From NCBI GenBank assembly GCA_902563885.1, contig CACEYZ010000002.1:62001-126000 (forward strand): a stretch of DNA of 64,000 nt, given 5' to 3'. The notes beneath the pieces are model-generated. The model was given only the letters and a program-made list of their open reading frames with translations, was not told the origin of the DNA and searched no databases. How positions within the stretch are numbered: the stretch's first letter is position 1; each line of letters begins with the position of its first letter. This stretch comes from an uncultured SAR86 cluster bacterium. Its GTDB lineage: Bacteria; Pseudomonadota; Gammaproteobacteria; Magnimaribacterales; TMED112. This document shows positions 9,230 through 17,963 of the stretch, piece by piece. The translations under genes were made by a program, and so were the position numbers.

Positions 9230-10630
9230 ATGTCATCAGATAATTTATTTCTTAAAAGTATTTCGAAAATGTTTAACAATGCAATCGAAATTCTTGATAT
9301 TGATAAAGGACTTGCAAATCAAATTAAATCTTGCAACAGCACACATACTATAAGATTCGGAGTTAAGTTAGATAAAGGAATTAAAGTATTCACTGGTTGG
9401 CGAGCAGTGCATTCTGAACATCTTGAGCCTGTAAAAGGAGGAATCAGATACAGTCCTGCTGTGAGCGCTTCAGAAGTTGAAGCTATGGCAGCTTTAATGA
9501 CTTTCAAAAATGCAGTGATTGATGTTCCTTTTGGAGGTTCAAAAGGGGGTTTAAAAATTGATCCATCAAAATATTCTGAAGAAGATTTAGAAAAAATCAC
9601 AAGAAGGTTCACAGAAGAACTAGTTAAAAGAGGACTTATTTCTCCGAGTTTGAATGTTCCTGCTCCCGACATGGGAACTGGAAAAAAAGAAATGGCATGG
9701 ATAGCTGATGAATATAAAAGGCTTAACCCTCATGACATTAATGCTTTTGCATGTGTGACTGGCAAACCAGAGAATATGGGGGGTGTTGACGGCAGAACTG
9801 AAGCAACTGGAAGGGGAATATTTTTTGCATTAAGAGCATTTTTTAATTCTGCAGATGTGAAAAAAACAAAAATTAAAGGTCCTTTAAAAAGTCAAAAAAT
9901 CATAATCGAAGGCCTAGGAAAAGTAGGCTTTTTCGCAGCTAGAGCTTTAAGTGAACATGGTTCAAAAATTGTTGGAATAATAGAAAAAGATGTTTCCTTC
10001 TATAATGCTAAGGGTTTAAATGTGCACGGCATTAAAGACTGGCTAGACAATTCAGGTGATGTAAAAGACTGTCCATTTGGAGCAGATGTAAAAATAAAGG
10101 ACGAAGTATTCGCATCTGATTGTGATATTTTTATTCCTGCAGCAACTGAGGGCACAGTCACAGAGCAAAATCAAGAACAAATTAAAGCTAAAGTAATTTG
10201 TGAAGCTGCTAATGGGCCATTAACTTCACGAGCAGATCACTATCTTAATAAAAGAGGGGTTTTGATTATTCCAGATTTATATGCAAATGCTGGAGGAGTA
10301 GCAGTTAGTTATTTTGAGTGGGTAAGGAATCTTTCACATATGAGATTTGGAAGAATGGAAAAAAGAAGAAAAGAGTATGAAAATGCCTCTCTTATAAATT
10401 TAATTGAAAGCTCTACAGGATCCAGAATACCTTCAAATAAAAAATTATTATTAAGCAAAGGTAGAACAGAGCTAGATTTAGTTCGTTCAGGACTAGAGGA
10501 TATGATGTTTGAAGCATATGAAAACATGAGCGAAATTTGGAATGAGAATGGCTACCCTTCTCTTAGAACAACAGCTTATATTTATTCAATCAAAAAGCTT
10601 ATTGAGTCATATAAATCTATAGGGATTTAG
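9230..10630 (+). CDS. Glu/Leu/Phe/Val dehydrogenase family protein (glutamate dehydrogenase)
   Basis: Oxidative deamination of glutamate to 2-oxoglutarate and ammonia, or the reverse, in the cytoplasm. The 466-residue protein has the family signatures GWRAVHSEHLEPVKGGIRYSP cut across the substrate site, the active-site lysine segment VPFGGSKGGLK, PAPDMGTG, and a Rossmann domain with IEGLGKVG. GRTEATGRG links the domains. The C-terminus carries an unusual insertion around YFEWVRNLSHMRFGRMEKRRKE. A GAAGGGGG Shine-Dalgarno site precedes the ATG. The stop codon directly abuts the 3' end of a convergent tRNA-Arg. NAD versus NADP preference is not decidable by eye. Confidence 0.9.
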   Translation: MSSDNLFLKSISKMFNNAIEILDIDKGLANQIKSCNSTHTIRFGVKLDKGIKVFTGWRAVHSEHLEPVKGGIRYSPAVSASEVEAMAALMTFKNAVIDVPFGGSKGGLKIDPSKYSEEDLEKITRRFTEELVKRGLISPSLNVPAPDMGTGKKEMAWIADEYKRLNPHDINAFACVTGKPENMGGVDGRTEATGRGIFFALRAFFNSADVKKTKIKGPLKSQKIIIEGLGKVGFFAARALSEHGSKIVGIIEKDVSFYNAKGLNVHGIKDWLDNSGDVKDCPFGADVKIKDEVFASDCDIFIPAATEGTVTEQNQEQIKAKVICEAANGPLTSRADHYLNKRGVLIIPDLYANAGGVAVSYFEWVRNLSHMRFGRMEKRRKEYENASLINLIESSTGSRIPSNKKLLLSKGRTELDLVRSGLEDMMFEAYENMSEIWNENGYPSLRTTAYIYSIKKLIESYKSIGI

Positions 10631-10707
10631 TGGCGCGCCAGGGAGGATTCGAACCCCCGACCAATAGCTTAGAAGGCTACTGCTCTATCCAGCTGAGCTA
10701 CTGGCGC
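10631..10707 (-). tRNA. tRNA-Arg (TCT)
   Basis: 77-nt cloverleaf with acceptor stem GCGCCAG/CTGGCGC, discriminator G and encoded CCA. The anticodon loop CTTCTAA gives TCT, reading AGA/AGG. The CCA end touches the stop codon of the convergent glutamate dehydrogenase gene with no spacer. Confidence 0.96.
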
Positions 10708-10768
10708 TGAGAAGTGTATTTTAATGAACAACATATTTATAATCTAGCTTTTAATTTACAGATAAATA

Positions 10769-11326
10769 CTATCTTTTCTGTATGTTTGGGTTAAGAGTAT
10801 TTAGTTCAATTTCACTAATATTTTTATAACTACTCATTAAATTTAAAGTTTGCTGTATGTTTGAAAAATCTTCAACCTTGAAGACGCCAACTCCAATCAC
10901 AGAAAATTCGTATGTAAGTATAAGTTGATGTTGTCTTGCAAATTCTTGCATGTTTTCTTTTTTATGAAACTTAATCAGAAGTTTGCCATCTGTAAATTTT
11001 ATTGACTGATCATAATCTTTGACAGTGTATAAAAGTTGCTCTTGTTTTAGATATGGAACGAATTCAGTTAATAAATCTCTTTCATATTCAAAAACATAAG
11101 ATCCTATTTTATTCACCCCCGAAATTGATTTGATTTGCAAAAGTTTGCTGTTGAATGCTACTGAATCGTAGAAAATTTTATATCTTTCATGAATTAATGG
11201 TTTCTCCTTCATTTTTTTTAATAAAAAAGCGTTCTCATATTTGTTTTTCAAGGCTTCATCTTCTTCTGAGATTGCAAAGAAGGTAATTACATAAAAGAAA
11301 AATATTAATTTTTTCTTATCTCCCAT
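10769..11326 (-). CDS. Secreted protein resembling a free-standing subtilase prodomain (inhibitor/chaperone candidate)
   Basis: 185 residues with an N-terminal signal peptide (KKKLIFFFYVITFFAIS, then acidic EEDE). The last 70 residues (about 112-182) read KLLIKFHKKENMQEFAR, ILTYEFSVIGVGVFKVED and ISEIELNTLNPN. This has the pattern of the fervidolysin-like prodomain that normally precedes subtilisin catalytic domains: a VKF strand, a helix, a second strand and a terminal EPN-like end. The gene starts inside the last codons of the upstream subtilase, which itself lacks such a prodomain. I infer a trans-acting inhibitor or folding chaperone. The first 110 residues are not recognised. Confidence 0.62.
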   Translation of the reverse strand: MGDKKKLIFFFYVITFFAISEEDEALKNKYENAFLLKKMKEKPLIHERYKIFYDSVAFNSKLLQIKSISGVNKIGSYVFEYERDLLTEFVPYLKQEQLLYTVKDYDQSIKFTDGKLLIKFHKKENMQEFARQHQLILTYEFSVIGVGVFKVEDFSNIQQTLNLMSSYKNISEIELNTLNPNIQKR

Positions 11327-13040
11327 AAATTTCTATCCCCCATTTTGCCGTTCCGGAAGTTACATCATTGACGTAATCTCTAAATTCAACTGTCCAATTT
11401 CCATCCATTTTTTCTCCATAAAATCCTGATACTCCTATGTCAACGGTGTAATTTGATGGGCTACTTAATAAATTTGTAAACGGTTGAAGAACAGGAATTG
11501 TTGTCCCATCTGGTGATATGACTCTGATTCCAATTGAACTCGGAACATTATGAGTGAATGAAAAACTGACCGTAACAAATTCAACTATGCCTTGAGCTCC
11601 GTCTGGTTTTGTTATATTTATTATTTGTTCAGTTGCTCCATCATTAGGTATTGAAAATGTCTCATCTAAAGTTGTGTAGTCGGTAGTAAAAAAAGTTCCT
11701 AATTCTGATGAGTTAAAGTTTTGCGACATTGTAACTGCTGCAGACCCATCGATTTTTCCAAATCCGTACCAATGATGATAAGAATAACCTGCTGCATTTG
11801 TTATCCACTGATATTGAATAATACCCTGATGAGTATAAGTTTTATTAAGGTCAATTTTTTGTGATGTTGATGCAATGATGTGCTTTACCCCCCTCCATGT
11901 TAAACTTGGATTTGCTTCCAGCATAAGTGCAACAACTCCTGCAACAGTGGGAGCTGCCGATGATGTTCCATTGAAGGTAGATGTATAATTACAATTCGTA
12001 TTTTCAGGATGTGGATCAATGGCTTCAAAAGCATTTGTTGGGTCGCCTGTATCTCCACCAACGTATCCTTTTTCACATCCTGTGTCGTCTGTGGTCATTA
12101 TGGCTGGTGAAATATTCCCAAACTCGCCACCAAAACCAGAAACCCAAACTGCTGGTCCCGTAGAAGAATATGAGGAACGCAATCCTCTAGCATTTAATGC
12201 AGAAACTTGCATTATATGTGGAACGCTTTGTTTATCGTCTAGAGCCATGGACGTGCAAGCCAAATTTATACCACAATCCTCTCCAGCATTTTCTGCGGGA
12301 TAATCATTGAAACCATTTCCTGCAGATTGTATATAAATTGCACCCTTCCCATCTCTCAAGTTTTCAACTCCGTATACAAGAGCATCTTTTAGCGGAGATT
12401 CGAGATAGTCTGCAAAAGTATATTTTTCTGCATTATCAGGATAACCTCTTCCATAACTCATATTATAAATATCAACTTTTACAGGTATAGGTGGCTCTGT
12501 GCCCCATGATTTGATTTGATTTTCTAAAGTTGAATTCTCGAGAAAGTTATACCCAATTAAAGAAGAATTGTATGAAACACCTCTTACACCAATTCCATTG
12601 AATCCTTTTGCTGCAATTATACCACCTACGGCATTACCATGAGAACCATCAATTTTTTCATATAACGGATCCTCGTCAGAATTTAAAAAATCATAGGAAC
12701 CAGTGACAATATTATCAACAAGGTCTTCATGATTTAGCTCAAGTCCATCATCAATTACTGCAACCAAAACTCCATCTCCTGTTATACCTCCTTCTATTAC
12801 AGTATCAATATTTAGGTCTTCTCCTGCTGTTCCACCTTGAAAAGCAAAGTTTTTCTGACCTGTGTTATTAAGATGCCATTGATGGACATATAGTGGATCT
12901 TCTCCAGGAGTTGGTACTGGTGTGGGTGCTGGTGTTGGTGCTGGTGTGGGTGCTGGTGGTGCTGGAGCGGCCCCACCGCCACCGCCGCCGCATGCAGCAA
13001 CAAATATGGCAACGCCCAAAATATAGATAATATTTTTCAA
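11316..13040 (-). CDS. Secreted lipoprotein subtilase (S8) with C-terminal P (proprotein convertase) domain
   Basis: Extracytoplasmic serine endopeptidase. The 574-residue protein has a lipoprotein signal (lipobox VAAC, Cys17), a Gly run, a Pro/Ala/Thr linker (residues 25-46) and then directly the DPLYVHQWHLNNTG segment that usually follows a prodomain. The catalytic triad is Asp97 (VAVIDDG), His134 (DGSHGNAVGG) and Ser360 (FNGTSSAAPT). The last 120 residues form a P/Homo-B domain (VTVSFSFTHNVPSSIGIRV ... GNWTVEFRDY). The kexin-like layout lacks an N-terminal prodomain, but a prodomain-like protein is encoded immediately downstream with an 11-bp overlap. Confidence 0.9.
   Translation of the reverse strand: MKNIIYILGVAIFVAACGGGGGGAAPAPPAPTPAPTPAPTPVPTPGEDPLYVHQWHLNNTGQKNFAFQGGTAGEDLNIDTVIEGGITGDGVLVAVIDDGLELNHEDLVDNIVTGSYDFLNSDEDPLYEKIDGSHGNAVGGIIAAKGFNGIGVRGVSYNSSLIGYNFLENSTLENQIKSWGTEPPIPVKVDIYNMSYGRGYPDNAEKYTFADYLESPLKDALVYGVENLRDGKGAIYIQSAGNGFNDYPAENAGEDCGINLACTSMALDDKQSVPHIMQVSALNARGLRSSYSSTGPAVWVSGFGGEFGNISPAIMTTDDTGCEKGYVGGDTGDPTNAFEAIDPHPENTNCNYTSTFNGTSSAAPTVAGVVALMLEANPSLTWRGVKHIIASTSQKIDLNKTYTHQGIIQYQWITNAAGYSYHHWYGFGKIDGSAAVTMSQNFNSSELGTFFTTDYTTLDETFSIPNDGATEQIINITKPDGAQGIVEFVTVSFSFTHNVPSSIGIRVISPDGTTIPVLQPFTNLLSSPSNYTVDIGVSGFYGEKMDGNWTVEFRDYVNDVTSGTAKWGIEIYGR
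12911..12985. repeat. Short tandem repeat coding the Pro/Ala/Thr linker and Gly run of the subtilase
   Basis: Degenerate units of GGTGCTGGTGTG-like sequence encode alternating Pro-Ala-Pro-Thr residues, followed by a GC-rich run encoding six glycines after the lipobox cysteine. Such a tract is prone to length variation and tethers the protease domain away from the membrane. Confidence 0.7.
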
Positions 13041-13089
13041 TGTATTCCTAACCTTCTTTTATGTTATTACAAATAAATTAATTAGTTAA

Positions 13090-13166
13090 TGGTCGGGGCA
13101 GCAGGATTTGAACCTGCGACCACCTGGTCCCAAACCAGGTGCGCTACCAGACTGCGCTATGCCCCG
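13090..13166 (-). tRNA. tRNA-Pro (TGG)
   Basis: 77-nt cloverleaf with acceptor CGGGGCA/TGCCCCG, anticodon loop TTTGGGA giving TGG, T-loop GGTTCAAATCC and encoded CCA. It sits between the subtilase and the divergent folD. Confidence 0.96.
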
Positions 13167-13222
13167 AAAAGGAAATCATATAAACTATGTTTGCTAACTT
13201 CAAGCAAATATTTAACAGACAA

Positions 13223-14065
13223 ATGATTATATTAGATGGAAAAAAAGTTGCAGAAAAAAGCAATTTAGAAATTAAAAATAAGGTTGAAAGTTTAAAAGCT
13301 CAAGCGGGTAGAAGTCCATTTCTTGCAGCAATACTTGTTGGAGATGATAAAGCCTCGGAAACATATGTTTCTATGAAAGAAAAAACTTGCCATCGACTTG
13401 GTCTAGAATCAAAATCTTTTAAACTTCCTGAATCTTCGTCTACCGAAGATGTTTTAGGTCTTATAAGAGAGCTAAACAAAAATGCAAATGTTGATGGAAT
13501 TTTATTACAACATCCAGTTCCCAAACAAGTTGATGAAATAAAGTGCTTCAATGAAATTACCCTTGATAAAGACGTTGATGGTGTGAATACACACGGCTAT
13601 GGCAATATGGCTATGGGTATTGAGGCGTTTCATTCATGCACGCCTTTTGGAATTATGAGGCTCCTTGATGCCTATAAAGTAGATTGCACTGGAAAGTTGG
13701 CAATTGTGGTGGGAAGAAGTCAAATTTTAGGGAAGCCGATGTCAGCAATGTTATTAAACTCAAATGCAACTGTATTGACTGCTCATTCCAAAACTAAGAA
13801 TTTAAACGAATTGATATCAATGGGTGACATTATTGTTGCAGCTGTTGGTAAGCCAAAATTTATCAAGGCTAATAATTTAAAGAAAGACTCAATTTTAATT
13901 GATGCTGGATATCATCCTGAACTAAACTGTGGAGATGTTGATATGGAAGGGATTGAAAAAATTGTCTCTGCTTATACTCCTGTTCCAGGTGGAGTTGGAC
14001 CTATGACAATTAATTCACTTATTCTAAATACCGTAAAGTCAATGGAGAAAAGAATAAATGGCTAA
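13223..14065 (+). CDS. folD: Bifunctional methylenetetrahydrofolate dehydrogenase / methenyltetrahydrofolate cyclohydrolase
   Basis: Interconverts 5,10-methylene-THF and 10-formyl-THF, supplying one-carbon units for purines (compare purN in this window). The 280-residue form begins MIILDGKKVAEK, the normal FolD start. Motifs are YVSMKEKTC with the catalytic Lys, DVDGVNTHGYGN, CTPFGIMRLL, the NADP site VVGRSQILGKPM and the C-terminal TPVPGGVGPMT. An in-frame ATG at 13187 would add 12 residues, but a TATAAA at 13179-13184 almost touches it, so the transcript probably begins after that codon. The gene overlaps the next by 8 bp. Confidence 0.95.
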   Translation: MIILDGKKVAEKSNLEIKNKVESLKAQAGRSPFLAAILVGDDKASETYVSMKEKTCHRLGLESKSFKLPESSSTEDVLGLIRELNKNANVDGILLQHPVPKQVDEIKCFNEITLDKDVDGVNTHGYGNMAMGIEAFHSCTPFGIMRLLDAYKVDCTGKLAIVVGRSQILGKPMSAMLLNSNATVLTAHSKTKNLNELISMGDIIVAAVGKPKFIKANNLKKDSILIDAGYHPELNCGDVDMEGIEKIVSAYTPVPGGVGPMTINSLILNTVKSMEKRING

Positions 14066-15779
14066 GCCTATCCCGTGTCTAGTTGGTTTTGGAGGCCTTA
14101 CACCTGCAGGTAGAGGTTCTCATAACCTTAGTTATTCAAGAATGATCTATGATCTTGAATCCGATCAAAATAAATTTAATTATTTAAAATCAGTTCTAAC
14201 TTTATGCGGTTTAATTGATGAGACAACAGAGGCTACACAAATTGAACAGCTAATCCTTAGTAAAGAGAATGAAGTTTTAGAAAACACCTTAATGAGAAAA
14301 TTAGACTATGAGTTTTTTCGGAATACTTTTTGGAGTTATGACTATGAGATGCCCGCAAATGCATGTGGACAATTACCATTCAGATTAGATCCTGTTACTC
14401 ATTATGCTTCGAGACAACATCCAAAAGCTTTAGGTATGTCTATTGTTGGTTTCACTGATGCAATGTCAGACGCTGGTTTCGATCTACGAAAGGAAATTGA
14501 CTCTTACGGGAGAGATAAAGTTGGGTGTTTTGCTGGATGCGCTGTGATGAATATGGATAGATATTCAGGTGATGGTCTTTTTGCATCATATCCAATGGGC
14601 AAAAGAGCTTCATCTAAACACATATCTTTTACTCTTCCTGAAATGACTGCAGATTTTATAAATGCTTACGTGACTGGAAGTTTAGGAATTACCGGACATT
14701 TTATTGGCGCATGTGCAACATCTCTTTATAACCTCAATGCAGGTGTTGAACTTATTAAAAGTGGTAAGAGTGAATTGGTTATTGTAGGAGCAGCTGAGGC
14801 AATTTTAGGCCCACCTGCCTATATTGGTTTTAGTGCAATGGGCGCTATGGCAACTGATGAGAGAATGACTAATTTACAGCAATTACTTGGTGAAGGAGAA
14901 GATCTAGATTACACAAAATTTTGCAGACCATTTGGGGATAACATGGGTATGGTTTGCGGTGAATCTGCAGGTTTTGCTATTCTTATGAGTGATAGACTTG
15001 CTTTAGAAGTAGGTGCAAATATCAGAGGATGCTTTTTAAATGTAAATATTAATGCTGACGGAAATAAAAAATCTATTTCCGGTCCAGGGGCTGGAAATTA
15101 TTTTTCAGTAGGTAAAACATTTAAAGATATCGAAACTGTATTTGGGACAAAGACTCTTCAGGAAAAAAGTTGTTTTCTTGCCCATGGAACAGGAACTCCT
15201 TTAAATAGAATTACTGAATCTCATATTGTTTCAACATTTGCAAAAGAATTTGGAATCGAAAATTTACCAGTTACATCGGTAAAATCTAAATTAGGACATA
15301 CTATGGGGACTGCTGGCATGGATCAAATTTGGTGTGGTTTAGGAGCATTGGAGAGTCAAAAACTAACAGGAATTTGCACGATACCAAAACTTGCTGATGA
15401 CGTTTTTAAAGAAAATCTAGACTTTTTTCTAGAGAATAAAGAATTTAACTCACAAAAAGATATCGCCTTCTTAAATTCAAAGGGCTTTGGAGGAAATAAT
15501 GCAACTTCTGCACTAATATCTTCAAATCTTACAGAAGAACTTCTTCAAAGAAGGTTTACAGAGAAAGAACTGAAAGCATGGAAAAAGAAGCGAGAAGCTA
15601 CTTTAAAATTAAGAGAGAAAAATTTTGAGCTAGCTGTTAATAGCGACATTGAACCAATTTATGAATTTGATAAAGATGTCCTCGATCTTACTGACTTAGA
15701 AATTTCGAAAAAAAATATTAAGACTAAAACTGGGTTTAACTATGCTTTAAATTCAGATTTAACAAAATCTGATTTTTAA
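14058..15779 (+). CDS. Beta-ketoacyl-ACP synthase, FabY-like
   Basis: Claisen-condensing enzyme of fatty acid synthesis. The 573-residue thiolase-fold protein has the catalytic Cys219 (GACATSLYN) and two histidines in AHGTGTPLN and LGHTMGTAG. It is about 150 residues longer than FabB/FabF. The extra material is at the N-terminus (PCLVGFGGLTPAGRGSHNLSYSRMI) and in a charged C-terminal tail. That long form and N-terminus resemble the Pseudomonas FabY group, which condenses acetyl-CoA with malonyl-ACP to start synthesis. The FabY subgroup is my inference. It starts within the last codons of folD and ends 2 bp from a convergent glycosyltransferase gene. Confidence 0.75.
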   Translation: MAKPIPCLVGFGGLTPAGRGSHNLSYSRMIYDLESDQNKFNYLKSVLTLCGLIDETTEATQIEQLILSKENEVLENTLMRKLDYEFFRNTFWSYDYEMPANACGQLPFRLDPVTHYASRQHPKALGMSIVGFTDAMSDAGFDLRKEIDSYGRDKVGCFAGCAVMNMDRYSGDGLFASYPMGKRASSKHISFTLPEMTADFINAYVTGSLGITGHFIGACATSLYNLNAGVELIKSGKSELVIVGAAEAILGPPAYIGFSAMGAMATDERMTNLQQLLGEGEDLDYTKFCRPFGDNMGMVCGESAGFAILMSDRLALEVGANIRGCFLNVNINADGNKKSISGPGAGNYFSVGKTFKDIETVFGTKTLQEKSCFLAHGTGTPLNRITESHIVSTFAKEFGIENLPVTSVKSKLGHTMGTAGMDQIWCGLGALESQKLTGICTIPKLADDVFKENLDFFLENKEFNSQKDIAFLNSKGFGGNNATSALISSNLTEELLQRRFTEKELKAWKKKREATLKLREKNFELAVNSDIEPIYEFDKDVLDLTDLEISKKNIKTKTGFNYALNSDLTKSDF

Positions 15780-15781
15780 GG

Positions 15782-16732
15782 TTAATCCTTCGAATCCCAT
15801 TTGACCAAATAAGATTTTTCTTTACTTGAGGCATAATAAGTTCTACTTAAAATCTCACCTATCACGCCCAAGCTTATAAACTGAACACCAACAACCGTAA
15901 AAATTGTTCCAGCAATTAGAAGTGGTCTATCGCCTATGTCCATAGAATAAACAAATTTAATAAAGATTAAATAACTAAGAATAGCAACACCTACAAAAGT
16001 CATTAACAAACCAAGAAAGCCAAAAAAATGACCTGGTCTACTAAAAAATCTCATAAAGAAATAAACAGAAATAAGATCTAAAAAAACTCTAAAGGTCCTA
16101 GAAATGCCATACTTTGATTCTCCTGCAATTCTTGGATGATGGTCTACGACTAATTGGTCAATTTTTTTGGCAGAAACTTTTGTTGCCATCCATGCTGGTA
16201 TAAATCTATGCATTTCACCGTAAAGTTTTACCTCTCGTAAAATTTTTGCATTATAGGCTTTAAGACTACACCCATAATCATTCAGTTTGACACCAGTTAT
16301 GGCTCCGATTAGCTTATTTGCTACGTAAGATGGTAGATTTCTAAATAAAAAATTATCTTTTCTGTCTTTTCTCCAACCAACAACTAGATCTAAATTTTCA
16401 TTAATTAACTTATGAAGCAAATTTGGAATATCTTTTGGATCATTTTGAAGGTCGCTATCAAGAGTCACTAAATATTTTCCTGAAGCATTATCGAAGCCAG
16501 CCTGTATTGCTGAAGTTTGTCCAAAGTTTTTCGATAAAGATATAATCCTCAAATTTTTTTGTAATTTAGAGAGTTTTTGTAATAAATCAAATGAGCCATC
16601 ATCACTTCCATCATCCACCAATATCAATTCCCATTTCCATACCTCTTTATTTAATGAATCACTGACTTGTTTTATAAAAGGCTCAAGGTTATCTTTTTCA
16701 TTGAATACAGGTGATATTATTGAAACGTCCAC
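15782..16732 (-). CDS. Family 2 glycosyltransferase, polyprenyl-phosphate type (ArnC/GtrB-like)
   Basis: Probably transfers a sugar from a nucleotide donor to undecaprenyl phosphate at the inner membrane. The 316-residue protein has a GT-A domain with VDDGSDDGS, the metal-binding TLDSDLQNDP and SYGCSLKAYN-like KLNDYGCSLK, followed by two C-terminal membrane segments (about 236-258 and 266-290), the layout of ArnC, GtrB and DPM1. It is the last gene of a tight operon: its start overlaps the preceding PAP2 gene by 16 bp. The GT39-like protein upstream would be the natural user of the lipid-linked sugar. Confidence 0.85.
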   Translation of the reverse strand: MDVSIISPVFNEKDNLEPFIKQVSDSLNKEVWKWELILVDDGSDDGSFDLLQKLSKLQKNLRIISLSKNFGQTSAIQAGFDNASGKYLVTLDSDLQNDPKDIPNLLHKLINENLDLVVGWRKDRKDNFLFRNLPSYVANKLIGAITGVKLNDYGCSLKAYNAKILREVKLYGEMHRFIPAWMATKVSAKKIDQLVVDHHPRIAGESKYGISRTFRVFLDLISVYFFMRFFSRPGHFFGFLGLLMTFVGVAILSYLIFIKFVYSMDIGDRPLLIAGTIFTVVGVQFISLGVIGEILSRTYYASSKEKSYLVKWDSKD

Positions 16733-17259
16733 TTCTTTATTATCCTTTTATAAACTTCATAAAATAAAACGCCAAAAATTAATCCTAGTGCTGTGCCTAT
16801 TATAACTTGGCTTAGAAAATGTTTTATCAGAAATACTCTTGAAAGGCCTACCAAAATTGATACCAAAATTAAAATAGAAGTTATTAATAGATTTCTCTCT
16901 ATTAAAAAGAACAAACTTGTAAATAAGAAAAAATTCAAAGCATGATTTGAGGGCATGCCAGTTTTCTGATTTCCACAAAGGCTTTCTAAAATACCTTTAC
17001 TAATGAGAAATTCTCCATCAGTTCCGAAACAAGGCCTTTCCTCTGATAGTATTTCTTTTAATAAAGCCCCCAGAAAGTCACCTATGAGAATAGCTAGAAT
17101 GATGAAAACAAAAACCCAAAACTTTTTTTTAAAAAAAAAATAAATTGAGAATAAAAATAACAGGCTAAATGAAAATAATCTTGTAGAAATAACTTGAAAA
17201 AAAGATTCAAAAAATTTGTATTCACTTAACCAAACTGTAAAGAGAATATCTGCATTCAT
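16717..17259 (-). CDS. PAP2-family membrane phosphatase with altered third motif
   Basis: A 180-residue multi-pass membrane protein of the phosphatidic acid phosphatase 2 family. Motif 1 is K68-x6-R75P, motif 2 PSNH (103-106, usually PSGH) and motif 3 S140-R141-x5-H147-xxx-Q151. The last position is normally Asp, which positions the catalytic His, so activity may be reduced or altered. It overlaps the neighbouring PAP2 gene by one base and the GT2 gene by 16. Likely substrates are lipid pyrophosphates or lipid A phosphates, by analogy with LpxE, LpxF and UppP-like enzymes. Confidence 0.8.
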   Translation of the reverse strand: MNADILFTVWLSEYKFFESFFQVISTRLFSFSLLFLFSIYFFFKKKFWVFVFIILAILIGDFLGALLKEILSEERPCFGTDGEFLISKGILESLCGNQKTGMPSNHALNFFLFTSLFFLIERNLLITSILILVSILVGLSRVFLIKHFLSQVIIGTALGLIFGVLFYEVYKRIIKKWTFQ

Positions 17260-17963
17260 TATAAATAATCTGAAATATCAAAAAATAATATACCGAACCA
17301 TGATAGACCAATGAGCATAAATGAAAAGTATTTAAAAAAAATTGATTTCTCAAAGAACGCTTTAATAAAATTTATATTGAAAATTGCAATGGCCATTAGC
17401 ACTAATGCCAAGCTTCCAAGAATATCGGAGAACCAATGTGCACCGATTATAACTCTACTTAAAGCGACAGATAGTGCTATTAAAATAAAAAAAGAGAAAA
17501 TAGTTTTACTTTCTTTTGATTTTAAATCATTAAGGGCAAATGATAACCAAATTAAAATTACAGACAAAACAGTCGCTGCATGTCCACTTGGAAAACTCCC
17601 AGCTATGAAAATTGGTTCAAGAAAAATTATCTCATCAGTTAATATGCTTGCAGGTCTTTCGAAAGATAAAATATATTTCAAAAATTGAACATCTAAACCA
17701 ATACATAGAGCAGGCACTATCATAAGTTGAACAGGCACATAGTTGATTTTTAATTTTGAAGACAAAATTGAAAGACAAGGGATCAATATTGCTGTAGCAA
17801 AAAAACCATTTCCTATCTCAGTTAAAAAGGAAAAAAAAGTTAAATCAAAAAGAAATTGATTAAAAAAAATTACAATTTTTGATTCTAAATCTGTAAAAAT
17901 TTTTAGTATAAGACTAAAGCAGAAAACTATTATTCCTCCAATAAATGTATGTAATTTACTCAT
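17259..17963 (-). CDS. PAP2-family membrane phosphatase
   Basis: A 234-residue inner-membrane protein with about six hydrophobic segments and all three canonical PAP2 motifs: K96-x6-R103P, PSGH (125-128) and S169R-x5-H176-xxx-D180. It probably removes phosphate from an isoprenoid pyrophosphate or lipid A on the periplasmic side. It overlaps the GT39 gene upstream by 8 bp and the second PAP2 gene by 1 bp. Together with flanking glycosyltransferases this suggests envelope lipid modification. Confidence 0.85.
   Translation of the reverse strand: MSKLHTFIGGIIVFCFSLILKIFTDLESKIVIFFNQFLFDLTFFSFLTEIGNGFFATAILIPCLSILSSKLKINYVPVQLMIVPALCIGLDVQFLKYILSFERPASILTDEIIFLEPIFIAGSFPSGHAATVLSVILIWLSFALNDLKSKESKTIFSFFILIALSVALSRVIIGAHWFSDILGSLALVLMAIAIFNINFIKAFFEKSIFFKYFSFMLIGLSWFGILFFDISDYL

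Noticed and set aside
9088-9279. 63-codon minus-strand frame with AQLVRAP-type peptide
   Set aside because: It reads through the tRNA-His gene. This peptide pattern is a well-known artefact of translating tRNA loci.
12019-12303. 94-codon plus-strand frame
   Set aside because: Antisense to the catalytic domain of the subtilase; no independent features.
12911-12985. CRISPR-like or satellite array
   Set aside because: Short degenerate units without spacers; they encode the Pro-rich linker and Gly run of the subtilase.
13187-13222. Upstream ATG for folD adding 12 residues
   Set aside because: It lies two bases after a TATAAA that would place transcription start downstream of it. FolD proteins normally begin at the internal Met.
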